In this document: positions 44,463-56,818 of the stretch, piece after piece | Layout of the letters: every line of letters starts with the position of its first letter | Numbering within the stretch: the stretch's first letter is position 1 | NCBI RefSeq assembly: GCF_947507565.1 | Contig: NC_089192.1 | Coordinates: forward strand, 2,264,718-2,328,717 | Direction: 5' to 3' | Source: Oscarella lobularis | Lineage: Eukaryota; Porifera; Homoscleromorpha; Homosclerophorida; Oscarellidae | DNA length: 64,000 nucleotides | Position numbers and translations under genes: made by a program | Notes under the pieces: model-generated | The model's database searches: none | What the model saw: the letters and a program-made list of their open reading frames with translations, nothing else | What the model was told of the DNA's origin: nothing

Positions 44463-45958
44463 GGCCCTCAACTTTATCTTCAATGCCTTAGAATCGAAGT
44501 TTAGGCCCTCAACTTTATCTTCAGTCTCTTAGAATCAATGTTTAGGACCTCAACTTTATCTTCAGGACCTTAGAATGAAAGTTTAGGCTCTCAACTTTAT
44601 CTTCATGTCCTTAGAATCAAAGTTTAGGCCCTCAACTTTATCTTCAGGCTCTTAGAATCAAAGTTTAGGCCCTCAACTTTATCTTCAGGCTCTTAGAATC
44701 AAAGTTTAGGCCCTCAACTTTATCTTCAGGTCCTTAGAATCAGAGTTTGGGCCATGACCTTTATCTTCAGGTCCTTAGAATCAATGTTTGGGCCTTCAAC
44801 TTTATCTTCAGGGTCTTACAATTAGAGTTTAGGCCCTCAAATTTCTCTTCAGGGCCTTAGAATCAAAGTTTAGGCCCTCAACTTTATCTTCAGGCTTTTA
44901 GAATCAAATTTTAGGCCATCAACTTTATCTTCAGGCCCTTAGAATCAAAGTTTAGGCGTTCAACTTTATCTTCAGGGCCTTAGAATCAAAGTTTAGGCCC
45001 TCAACTTTATCTTCAGGTCCTTAGAATCAGAGTTTTGGCCCTGAACTTTAACTTCAGACCCTTAGAATCAAAGTTTGGGCCTTCAAATTTCTCTTCAGGG
45101 CCTTAGAATCAAAGTCTAGGCCCTCAACTTTATCTTCAGGGCCTTAGAATCAGAGTTTAGGCCCTCAACTTTATCTTCAGGTCCTTAGAATCGGAGTTTA
45201 GTCTCTCAACTTTATCTTCAGGTCCTTAGAATCAAAGTTTAGTCTCTCAACTTTATCTTCAGTCTCTCAGAATCAAAGTTTAGGCCTTCAACTTTATCTT
45301 CAGGCCCTTAGAATCAAAGTTTGGGCGTTCAACTTTATCTTCAGGGACTTAGAATCAAAGTTTAGGCCCTCAACTTTATCTTCAGGTCCCTAGAATCAAA
45401 GTTTAGGCCCTCAACTTTATCTTCAGGTCCTTAGAATCAGAGTTTAGGCCCTCAACTTTATCTTCAGGCCCTTAGAATAAAAGTTTAGGTCCTCAACTTT
45501 ATCTTCAGGTCCTTAGAATCAAAGTTTAGTCTCTCAACTTTATCTTCAGTCTCTCAGAATCAAAGTTTAGGCCTTCAACTTTATCTTCAGGCCCTTAGAA
45601 TCAAAGTTTGGGCGTTCAACTTTATCTTCAGGGACTTAGAATCAAAGTTTAGGCCCTCAACTTTATCTTCAGGTCCCTAGAATCAAAGTTTAGGCCCTCA
45701 ACTTTATCTTCAGGTCCTTAGAATCAAAGTTTAGGCCCTCAACTTTATCTTCAGGCCCTTAGAATCAAAGTTTAGGCGTTCAACTTTATCTTCAGGGTCT
45801 TAGAATCAAAGTTTAGGCCCTCAACTTTATCTTCAGGTCCTTAGAATCAAAGTCTAGGCCCTCAACTTTATCTTCAGGGCCTTAGAATCAAAGTCTAGGC
45901 CCTCAAATTTATCTTCAGGCTCTTAGAATAAAAGTTTAGGTCCTCAACTTTATCTTCA
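44463..45958. repeat. 41-bp satellite array
   Basis: About 36 units; a set with TCAGTCTCTCAGAATC repeats at about 45260 and 45550. Confidence 0.92.
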
Positions 45959-46797
45959 GTAGAGACCCTTTAGCTAGCCCCTGTAATTTCGCTGTAATTT
46001 ATTACAGGAGAGACCCGTTGGCTAACCCCCTGTAATTTCGCTGTAATTTATTACAGGAGATACCCGTTAGCTAGCCTCTGTAATTTCGCTGTAATTTATT
46101 ACAGGAGAGACCCGTTGGCTAGCCCCTGTAATTTCGCTGTAATTTATTACAGGAGAGACCCGTTGGCTAACCCCCTGTAACTTCGCTGTAATTTATTGCA
46201 GGAGATACCCGTTTGCTAGCCCCCTGTCATTTCGCTGTAATTTATTACAGGAGAGACCCGTTGGCTAGCCCCCTGTAATTTCGCTGTAATTTATTACAGG
46301 AGATACCCTTTTACTAACCCCTGTAAATTCGCTCTAATTTATTACGGGAGAGACCCTTTGGCTAGCCCCAGTAATTTCGCTGTAATTTATTACAGGAGAG
46401 ACCCATTTGCTAACCCCCTGTAATTTCGCTGTAATTTATTACAGGAGAGACCCGTTGGCTAGCCCCTGTAATTTGGCTGTAAATTATTACAGGAGAGACC
46501 CGTTGGCTAACCCCCTGTAAATTCGCTGTAATTTATTACAGGAGATACCCGTTTACTAACCCCTCTAAATTCGCTGTAATTTATTACAGGAGAGACCCTT
46601 TTGCTAGCCTCCTGTAATTTCGCTGTAGTTTATTACAGGAGAGACCCTTTGGCTAGCCCCTGTAATTTCGCTGTAATTTATTACAGGTGAGACCCTTTGG
46701 CTAGCCCCTGTACTTTCGCTGTAGTTTTTTTACAGGAGAGACCCGTTGGCTAACCCCCTGTAATTTCACTGTAGTTTACTACAGGAGAGACCCTTTG
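45959..46797. repeat. 48-bp satellite array
   Basis: About 17 units, entered by CTTCAGTAGAGACCC. Confidence 0.92.
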
Positions 46798-48200
46798 GGC
46801 CCTCAACTTTATCTTCAATGCCTTAGAATCAAAGTCTAGGCCCTCAACTTTTTCTTGAGGTCCTTAGAATCAAAATGTAGGCCCTCAACTTCATCTTCAG
46901 GTCCCTAGAATCAAAGTTTAGGCCCTCAACTTCATCTTCAGGTCCCTAGAATCAAAGTTTAGGCCCTCAACTTCATCTTCAGGTCCCTAGAATCAAAGTT
47001 TAGGCCCTCAACTTTATCTTCAGGTCCTTAGAATCAAAGTTTAGGCCCTCAACTTTATCTTCAGGCCCTTAGACTCAAAGTTTAGGAGTTCAACTTTATC
47101 TTCAGGGTCTTAGAATTAGAGTATAGGCCCTCAACTTTATCTTCAGGTCCCTAGAATCAAAGTTTAGTCTCTCAACTTTCTCTTCAGGGCCTTAGAATCA
47201 AAGTTTAGGCGTTCAAATTTTTCTTCAGGGCCTTAGAATCAAAGTTTAGCCTTCAACTTTATCTTCAAGGCCTTAGAATCAAAGTCTAGGCCCTCAAGTT
47301 TATCTTCAGGGCCTTAGAATCACAGTTTAGGCCCTCAACTTTATCTTCAGGCTCTTAGAATCAAAGTCTAGGCCCTCAACTTTATCTTCAGGTCCTTAGA
47401 ATCAGAGTTTTGGCCATGACCTTTATCTTCAGGCCCTTAGAATCAATGTTTGGGCCTTCAACTTTATCTTCAGCGTCTTACAATTAGAGTTTAGGCCCTC
47501 AACTTTATCTTCAGGCCCTTAGAATCAAAGTCTAGGCCCTCAACTTTATCTTAAGGTCCTTGGAATCAGAGTTTTGGCCCTGAACTTTAACTTCAGACCC
47601 TTAGAATCAAAGTTTGGGCCTTCAAATTTCTCTGCACGGCCTTAGAATGAAAGTCTAAGCCTTCAACTTTATCTTCAGGGCCATAGAATCAGAGATTAGG
47701 CCCTCAAATTCCTCTTGAGGGCTTTAGAATCAAAGTTTAGGCCTTCAACTTTATCTTCAGGCCCTTAAAATCAAAGTCTAGGCCCTCAACTTCATCTTCA
47801 GGTCCCTAGAATCAAAGTTTAGGCCCTCAACTTCATCTTCAGGTCCCTAGAATCAAAGTTTAGGCCCTCAACTTTATCTTCAGGTCCTTAGAATCAAAGT
47901 TTAGTCTCTCAACTTTATCTTCAGGCCCTTAGAATAAAAGTTTAGGCCCTCAACTTTATCTTCAGGCTCTTAGAATCAAAGTTTAGGCCATCAACTTTAT
48001 CTTCAGGTCCTTAGAATCAAAGTCTAGGCCCTCAACTTTATCTTCAGGTCCTTAGAATCAGAGTTTTGGTCTTCAACTTTATCTTCAGGGCCTTAGAATC
48101 AAAGTCTAGGCCCTCAACTTTATCTTCAGGCCCTTAGAATCAGAGTTTTGGCCATGACCTTCATCTTCAGGCCCTTAGAATCAATGCTTGGGCCTTCAAC
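46798..48200. repeat. 41-bp satellite array
   Basis: About 34 units; starts with the shared CCGTT/CCTTTGGGCCCTCAAC junction. Confidence 0.92.
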
Positions 48201-48541
48201 TTAGCTAGCCCGTGTAAGTTCGCTGTAATTTATTACAGTTGAGACCCGTTGGCTAAACCCGTGTAATTTCGCTGTAATTTATTATTAGGATAGACCCGTT
48301 GTCTAGCCCCTGTAATTTCGCTGTAATTTATTCCAGGAGAGACCCGTTGACTAACCCCCTGTAATTTCGTTGTAGTTTATTTCAGGAGAGACCAATTGGC
48401 TAGCCCCTGTAATTTCGCTGTAATTTATTACAGGAGAGACCCTTTGGCTAGCCCCTGTAATTTCGCTGTAGTTTATTACAGGAGAGACCCTTTGGCTAGC
48501 CCCTGTAATTTCGCTGTAATTTATTACAGGAGAGACCCGTT
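48201..48541. repeat. 48-bp satellite array
   Basis: Seven units; first three match 13359 onward. Confidence 0.9.
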
Positions 48542-48650
48542 GGGCCCTCAACTTTATCTTCAATGCCTTAGAATCAAAGTTTAGGCCTTCAACTTTATCT
48601 TCAGGGCCTTAGAATCAAAGTCTACTCCCTCAACTTTATCTTCAGGTCCT
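48542..48650. repeat. 41-bp satellite, about 2.6 units
   Basis: Short array that ends with the fixed CTTCAGGTCCTTTGTAGCCG exit. Confidence 0.88.
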
Positions 48651-48700
48651 TTGTAGCCGTTGTGGTAGTTGTTGAAGTTGTAGCCGTTGTAGTTTCTTGC
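48651..48700. repeat. 9-bp satellite island
   Basis: Few TTGTAGCCG-type units. Confidence 0.78.
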
Positions 48701-49392
48701 CGGAATATATACACCGCTTGGCGGAATATATACACCGCCTGCCGGAATATATACACCGCCTGCCGGAATATATACACCGCCTGCCGGAATATATACACCG
48801 CTTGCTGTCGGAGTACGTACACGCCTGCCGGTATATATACACCGCCTTCCTGCGGAGTACGTACACTGCCTTCCGGAATATATACACCGCTTTCCGGAAT
48901 ATATACACCGCCTGCCTGCGAAGTACGTTCACCGCTTGCCGTAATATATACACCGCTTGCCGGAATATATACAAAGCCTTCCGGCGGAGTACGTACACTG
49001 CGTTCCGGAATATATACACCGCCTGCCGGCGGAGTACGTACACGCCTGGCGGAATATATACACCGCTTGCAGGCGGAGTACGTACACGCCTGCCGGAATA
49101 TATACACCGCCTGCCCGCGGAGTATGTACACCGCCTCCGTAATATATAAACTGCCTGTCGGCAAAGTACGTACACTGCCTTCCGGAATATATACACCGCC
49201 TGCCGGCGGAGTACGTACACCGCCTGCCGTAATACATACACCGCCTGCCGGAATATATACACCGCCTGCCGGAATATATACACCGCTTGCCGGCGGAGTA
49301 CGTACACGCCTGCCGGTATATATACACCGCCTGCCCGCGGAGTATGTACACCGCCTCCGTAATATATACACTGCCTTCCGGAATATATACAC
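48701..49392. repeat. 21/24-bp satellite array
   Basis: About 30 mixed units. Confidence 0.9.
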
Positions 49393-49612
49393 CGTTGTAG
49401 CCGTTGTAGTCGTTGTAGGCGTTGTAGCCGTTGTAGTCATTTTAGCCGTTGTAGCCGTTGTAGTCGTTGTAGTCATTGTAGTGATTGTAGTCGTTGTAGT
49501 CGTTTTAGTAGTTGTACCTTTGTAGCCGTTGTAGTCGTTGTAGTCGTTGTAGCCTTTGTAGCCTTTGTAGCCGTTGTGGTAGTTGTTGTAGTTGTAGCCG
49601 TTGTAGTTTCTT
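49393..49612. repeat. 9-bp satellite island
   Basis: About 24 TTGTAGCCG/TTGTAGTCG units; a shorter copy of the island at 27118-27380. Confidence 0.88.
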
Positions 49613-51204
49613 GCCGGATTATATACACCGCTTGCCGGAATATATACACCGCCTGCCGGAATATATACACCGCCTGCCGGCGGAGTACGTACACTGCCTT
49701 CCGGAATATATACACCGCTTTCCGGAATATATACACCGCCTGCAGGCGGTGTACGTACACCGCCTGCCGGAATATATACACCGCCTGCCGGAATATATAC
49801 ACCGCTTGCCGCCGGAGTACGCACACGCCTGCCGGAATATATACAACGCTTGCCTGCGGAGTACGTACACACCTGCCGGAATATATACAACGCTTGCCTG
49901 CGGAGTACGCACACGCCTGCCGGAATATATACAACGCTTGCCTGCGGAGTACGTACACGCCTGCCGGTATATATACACCGCCTGCAGGCGGTGTACGTAC
50001 ACCGCCTGCCGGTATATATACACCGCCTGCCGGCGGTGTACGTACACCGCCTGCCGGAATATATACACCGCCTGCCGGCGGAGTACGTACACGCCTGCCG
50101 GAATATATACACCGTTTGCCGGAATGTATACACCGCTTGCCGGCGGACTACGTACACGCCTGCCGGAATATATACACCGCCTGCCGGAATATATACACAG
50201 CCTGCCGGCGGAGTACGTACACCGCCTGCCGGAATATATACGCCGCCTGCCGGAATATCTACGCCGCCTGCCGGCGGAGTGCTTACACCGCCTGCGGGCA
50301 GAGTACGTACACCGCCTGCGAGAATATATACACCGCCTGCCGGCGGAGTACGTACACCGCCTGCTAAAATATCTACTCCGCCTGCTGGCGGAGTACGTAC
50401 ACCGCTTTCCGGAATATATACACCGCCTGCCGGAATATATAGACCGCCTGCTGGCGGAGTACGTACCCCGCCTGCCAGAATATATACACCGCCTGCCGGC
50501 GGAGTACGTACACCGCCTGCCAGAATATCTACACCGCCTGCTGGCGGAGTACGTACACCGCTTGCCGGAAAAAATACACCGCCTGCTGGCTGAGTACTTA
50601 CACCGCCTGCCAGAATATATACACCGCCTGCTGGCGGAGTACGTACACCACCTGCCAGAATATATACACCGCCTGCTAGTTACACCGCTTGCCGGAATAT
50701 ATACACCGCCTGCTGGCTGAGTACTTATACCGCCTGCCGGAATATATACACCGCCTGCTAGTTACACCGCTTGCCGGAATATATACACCGCCTGCTGGCT
50801 GAGTACTTATACCGCCTGCCAGAATATATACACAGCCTGCCGGAATATATACGTACACCGCATGCTGGCTTAGTACGTACACCGCCTGCAAGAATATCTA
50901 CACAGCCTGCCGGAATATATACACCGCATGCTGGCAGAGTACTTACCACGCCTGCCAGAATATCTACACCGCCTGCTGGCGGAGTACGTGCACCGCTTGA
51001 CGGAATATATACACCGCCTGCTGGCTGAGTACTTACACCGCCTGCCGGAATATATACACCGCCTCCTGGAGGAGTACGTACACCGCCTGCGAGAATATAT
51101 ACACCGCCTGCCAGAATATCTACACCGCCTGCTGGCGGAGTACGTACACCGCCTGCCAGAATATATACACCGCCTGCCTGCAGAGTACGTACACTGCCTG
51201 CCAG
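49613..51204. repeat. 21/24-bp satellite array
   Basis: 1.6 kb; a CCTGCTAGTTACACCGCTTG variant is tandemly repeated at about 50672 and 50754. Confidence 0.92.
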
Positions 51205-51688
51205 AATTCATTCAAAATAAATTCTGCATTAATTCAGAATAAATTCTGCATTAATTCAGAATAAGTTCTGCATTAATTCAGAATAAATTCTGCATTAATT
51301 CAGAATAAATTTTGTATTTATTCAGAATAAATTCCGCATTTATTCTGCATTCATTTACAATTTATTTTGCATTTTATCAGAATTAATTCTGCAATAATTC
51401 AGAATAAAATCTGAATTAATTCAGAATTAATTCTGAATTAATGCAGAATTTATTCTCAATTAATGCAGAATTTATTCTGAATTAATGCAGAATTTATTCT
51501 CAATTAATGCAGATTTTATTCTGAATTAATGCTGAATTTTATTCTGAATTAATGCAGAATAAATTCTTCATTAATTCTTCATTAATTCTACATTAATTCA
51601 GTATAAATTCTGAATTAATTCAGAATAAATTCTGAATTAATTCAGAATAAATCCTGCATTAAGTCAGAATAAATTCTGTGTTTATTCA
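51205..51688. repeat. 22-bp AT-rich satellite array
   Basis: Left arm of the third INO80E-like block. Confidence 0.92.
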
Positions 51689-52051
51689 GAGAATGTGAGA
51701 TTTTTTCGCGATGTTTTAGCGCGCGTTACACTCAAAAAGCCCTGCTCGTCGTTCGTCTCAAGTGCATCGCTTAGCGAGCGAGTTTGAGGTTCTTGATCGA
51801 CTTCTTGTCGTGTTCCGTCACTTTCTGAACGGTTATTGCTAAGTTTTTCGTCGTCATGGCGTTTCGGGGTGTACGAGCGATCTTTTAGAACGATCGCCGA
51901 CGTATCGTCGACTCACGACGGAGCGCCTGTCGTTTTCTTCACCTTACATACGATCATGGATGCTTCATGGCAGCATAGCTCTCGTAAAGAATATAGAATG
52001 TTGAAAAGAAAGCTGAAGCACCTTGTCTACGTAAGTTCACGATCTTTTATT
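51689..52051 (+). other. INO80E-like promoter/first-exon block, copy 3
   Basis: Nearly identical to copy 4 at 55275 (offset 3586), including a shared TCTCAAGTGCATCGC change that separates them from copies 1 and 2. Confidence 0.63.
51956..52030 (+). CDS. INO80E-like first coding exon, copy 3 (fragment)
   Basis: 25 codons identical in peptide to copy 1, ending CTAC|GTAAGT in phase 0. No CT tract or acceptor-exon block follows downstream before the next first-exon copy, so this copy has no obvious splice partner in the window other than acceptors in the 59-60-kb gene. Confidence 0.58.
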
Positions 52052-53562
52052 CTGCATTAATTCAGAATTAATTCTGTATTTATTCAGAATTAATTCTGCA
52101 TTAATTCAGAATAAATTCTGCATTAATTCAGAATAAATTCCGCATTTTTTCTGCATTAATTCAGAATTAATTCTGCATTTATTCAGAATAAATTCTGAAT
52201 TAATTCTGCATGAATTCAGAATTAATTCTGCATTTATTCAGAATTAATTTTGCATTAATTCAGAATAAATTCTGCATTAATTCAGAATAAATTCTGCTTT
52301 AATTCAGAATAACTTCTGCATTTATTCAGAATAAATACTGCATTAATTCAGAATAAATTCTGCATTAATTCAGAATAAATTCTGAATTCATTCAAAATAA
52401 ATTCTGCATTAAATCAGAATAAATTTCGCATTTATTCTGCATTAATTCAGAATTAATTCTGCATTTATTCAGAATAAATTCTGCATTAATTCAGAATAAA
52501 TTCTGCATTAATTCAGAATTAATTCTGAATTAATTCAGAATAAATTCTGCATTAATTCAGAATAAATTCTGCTTTAATTCAGAATAACTTCTGCATTTAT
52601 TCAGAATAAATACTGCATTAATTCAGAATAAATTCTGCATTAATTCAGAATAAATTCTGAATTCATTCAAAATAAATTCTGCATTAAATCAGAATAAATT
52701 TCGCATTTATTCTGCATTAATTCAGAATTAATTCTGCATTTATTCAGAATAAATTCTGCATTAATTCAGAATAAATTCTGCATTAATTCAGAATTAATTC
52801 TGAATTAATTCAGAATAAATGCAACATTTATTCAGAATAAATTCTGCATTAATTCAGAATAAATTCGGCATTAATTCAGAATAAATTCTGCATTAATTCA
52901 GAATAAATTCTGCATTTAGTCAGAATAAATTCGGCATTAGTTCCGAATAAATTCTGCATTAATTCAGAATAAATTCTGCTTTTATTCAGAATAAGTTCTG
53001 CATTAATTCAGAATAAATTCTGCATTAATTCAGAATAAATTCTGAATTAATTCTGCATTAATTCAGAATTGATTCTGCATTTATTCAGAATAAATTCTGC
53101 ATTAATTCAGAATAAATTCTGCATTAGTTCAGAATAAATTCTGCATTAATTCAGAATAAATTCTGAATTAATTTTGCATTAATTCAGAATAAATTCTGCA
53201 TTAATTCAGAATACCTTCTGCATTTATTCAGAATAAATTCTGCATTAATTCAGAATAAATTCTGCAATAATTCAGAATAAATTCTAAATTAATTCAGAAT
53301 AAATTCTGCATTAATTCTGAATAATTCTGAATTAATTCTGCATTAATGCAGAAATTATTCTAGATTAATGCAGAATAAATTCTGCATTAATTCAGAAAAA
53401 ATTCTTTATTAATTCAGAATAAATTCTGCATTAATTCAGAATAAATTTTACATTTATTCGGAATAAATTCTTCATTAATTCAGAATAAATTCGGCATTTC
53501 TTCTGCATTAATTCAAAATTATTTCTGCATTTATTCAGAATTAATTCTGCATTTATTCAGAA
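52052..53562. repeat. 22-bp AT-rich satellite array
   Basis: 1.5 kb; contains an internal duplication of about 260 bp (TCTGCTTTAATTCAGAATAA series at about 52290 and 52570) absent from the matching array at 55638. Confidence 0.92.
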
Positions 53563-54645
53563 TTTGTCTTGGGTACAATTTGTCCCCAGGACAAATTGTC
53601 CTGGGACAATTTGTCTTCGGACAATTTGTCCTGGGACAATTTGTCCTTGGGACAATTTGTCCTGGGGACAATTTGTCCTGGGGACAATTTGTCCTAGAAC
53701 AATTTGTCCTGGGACAATTTGTCCTGGGACAATTTGTCCTGGGACAATTGGACAATTTGTCCTGGGGACAATTTGTCCTGGGACAATTTGTCCTGGGGAC
53801 AATTTGTCCTGGGGACAAATTGTCCTTCACAATTTGTCCTGGGACAATTTGTCCTGGGACAATTTGTCCTGGGGACAATTTGTCCTGGGGACAATTTGTC
53901 CTGGGGACAATTTGTCCTAGGACAATTTGTCCTGGGACAATTTGTCCTGGGGACAATTTGTCCTGGGACAATTTGTCCTGGGACAATTTGTCCTGGGGAC
54001 AATTTGTCCTGGGGACAATTTGTCCTAGGACAATTTGTCCTGGGACAATTTGTCCTGGGACAATTTGTCCTGGGACAATTTGTCCTGGGACAATTTGTCC
54101 TGGGGACAATTTGTCCTGGGGACAATTTGTCCTAGGACAATTTTTCCTGGGACAATTTGTCCCTGGGACAATTTGTCCTGGGACAATTTGTCCTGGGGAC
54201 AATTTGTCCTGGGACAATTTGTCCTGGGACAATTTGTCCTGGGGACAATTTGTCCTGGGGACAATTTGTCCTAGGACAATTTGTCCTGGGACAATTTGTC
54301 CTGGGACAATTTCTCCTAGGACAATTTGTCCTAGGACAATTTGTCCTGGGACAATTTGTCCTGGGACAATTTGTCCTGGGGACAATTTGTCCCCAGGACA
54401 AATTGTCCTGACACAATTTGTCCTACGACAATTTGTCCTGGCACAATTTGTCCTGGGACAATTTGTCCTGGGACAATTTGTCCTGGGACAATTTGTCCTG
54501 GGACAATTTGTCCTGGGAGAATTTGTCCTGGGACAATTTGTCCTGGGACAATTTGTCCCCAGGACAATTTTTCCTGGGGACAATTTGTTCCCAGGACAAT
54601 TTGTCCTGGGGCAATTTTTCCTTCTACAATTGTTCCTTGAAATTC
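53563..54645. repeat. GGACAATTTGTCC satellite array
   Basis: About 70 units with a sub-pattern marked by CCTAGGACAATTT monomers every 120-140 bases. Confidence 0.92.
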
Positions 54646-55274
54646 TAAGTTAATTCAGAATAAATTCTGCATTAATGCAGAATAAATTCCCGATTTATTC
54701 TGCATTAATTAAGAATTAAATCTGCATTTATTCAGAATTAATTCTGCAATAATTGAAAATAAATTCTGCATTATTTCAGAATAAATTCTGCATTAATCTA
54801 GAATAATTTCAGAATAAATTCTGAATTAATTGAGAATAAATTTTGCATTTATTCTGCAATAATTGAGAATAAATTCTGCATTAATTCAGAATAAATTTTG
54901 CATTTATTCAGAATAAATTCCGCATTTATTCTGCATTAATTTAGAATTTATTTTGCATTTTATCAGAATTAATTCTGCAATAATTCAGAATAAAATCTGA
55001 ATTAATTCAGAATTAATTCTGACTTAATGCAGAATTTATTCTCAATTAATGCAGAATTTATTCTGAATTAATGCAGAATTTATTCTCAATTAATGCAGAT
55101 TTTATTCTGAATTAATGCTGAATTTTATTCTGAATTAATGCAGAATAAATTCTTCATTAATTCTTCATTAATTCTACATTAATTCAGTATAAATTCTGAA
55201 TTAATTCAGAATAAATTCTGAATTAATTCAGAATAAATCCTGCATTAAGTCAGAATAAATTCTGTGTTTATTCA
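54646..55274. repeat. 22-bp AT-rich satellite array
   Basis: Entered by CCTTGAAATTCTAAGTTAAT, the same junction as at 16709. Confidence 0.92.
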
Positions 55275-55637
55275 GAGAATGTGAGATTTTTTCGCGATGT
55301 TTTAGCGCGCGTTACACTCAAAAAGCCCTGCTCGTCGTTCGTCTCAAGTGCATCGCTTAGCGAGCGAGTTTGAGGTTCTTGATCGACTTCTTGTCGTGTT
55401 CCGTCACTTTCTGAACGGTTATTGCTAAGTTTTTCGTCGTCATGGCGTTTCGGGGTGTACGAGCGATCTTTTAGAACGATCGCCGACGTATCGTCGACTC
55501 ACGACGGAGCGCCTGTCGTTTTCTTCACCTTACATACGATCATGGATGCTTCATGGCAGCATAGCTCTCGTAAAGAATATAGAATGTTGAAAAGAAAGCT
55601 GAAGCACCTTGTCTACGTAAGTTCACGATCTTTTATT
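55275..55637 (+). other. INO80E-like promoter/first-exon block, copy 4
   Basis: Distal-most copy, part of a tandem duplication of the whole [22-bp, block, 22-bp, GGACAA] module. Confidence 0.63.
55542..55616 (+). CDS. INO80E-like first coding exon, copy 4 (fragment)
   Basis: Same 25-codon peptide and donor as copies 1 and 3. It is the closest first exon to the unique distal region, with about 3 kb of satellite between the donor and the telomeric stub. Confidence 0.58.
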
Positions 55638-56818
55638 CTGCATTAATTCAGAATTAATTCTGTATTTATTCAGAATTAATTCTGCATTAATTCAGAATTA
55701 ATTCTGCATTTATTCAGAATAAATTCTGAATTAATTCTGCATTAATTCAGAATTAATTCTGCATTTATTCCGAATTAATTTTGCATTAATTCAGAATAAA
55801 TTCTGCATTAATTCAGAATAAATTCTGCTTTAATTCAGAATAACTTCTGCATTTATTCAGAATAAATACTGCATTAATTCAGAATAAATTCTGCATTAAT
55901 TCAGAATAAATTCTGAATTCATTCAAAATAAATTCTGCATTAAATCAGAATAAATTTCGCATTTATTCTGCATTAATTCAGAATTAATTCTGCATTTATT
56001 CAGAATAAATTCTGCATTAATTCAGAATAAATTCTGCATTAATTCAGAATTAATTCTGAATTAATTCAGAATAAATGCAACATTTATTCAGAATAAATTC
56101 TGCATTAATTCAGAATAAATTCGGCATTAATTCAGAATAAATTCTGCATTAATTCAGAATAAATTCTGCATTTAGTCAGAATAAATTCGGCATTAGTTCC
56201 GAATAAATTCTGCATTAATTCAGAATATATTCTGCTTTTATTCAGAATAAGTTCTGCATTAATTCAGAATAAATTCTGCATTAATTCAGAATAAATTCTG
56301 AATTAATTCTGCATTAATTCAGAATTGATTCTGCATTTATTCAGAATAAATTCTGCATTAATTCAGAATAAATTCTGCATTAGTTCAGAATAAATTCTGC
56401 ATTAATTCAGAATAAATTCTGAATTAATTTTGCATTAATTCAGAATAAATTCTGCATTAATTCAGAATACCTTCTGCATTTATTCAGAATAAATTCTGCA
56501 TTAATTCAGAATAAATTCTGCAATAATTCAGAATAAATTCTAAATTAATTCAGAATAAATTCTGCATTAATTCTGAATAATTCTGAATTAATTCTGCATT
56601 AATGCAGAAATTATTCTAGATTAATGCAGAATAAATTCTGCATTAATTCAGAAAAAATTCTTTATTAATTCAGAATAAATTCTGCATTAATTCAGAATAA
56701 ATTTTACATTTATTCGGAATAAATTCTTCATTAATTCAGAATAAATTCGGCATTTCTTCTGCATTAATTCAAAATTATTTCTGCATTTATTCAGAATTAA
56801 TTCTGCATTTATTCAGAA
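55638..56818. repeat. 22-bp AT-rich satellite array
   Basis: 1.2 kb, near-identical to 52052-53562 apart from deletions totalling about 330 bp. Confidence 0.92.
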
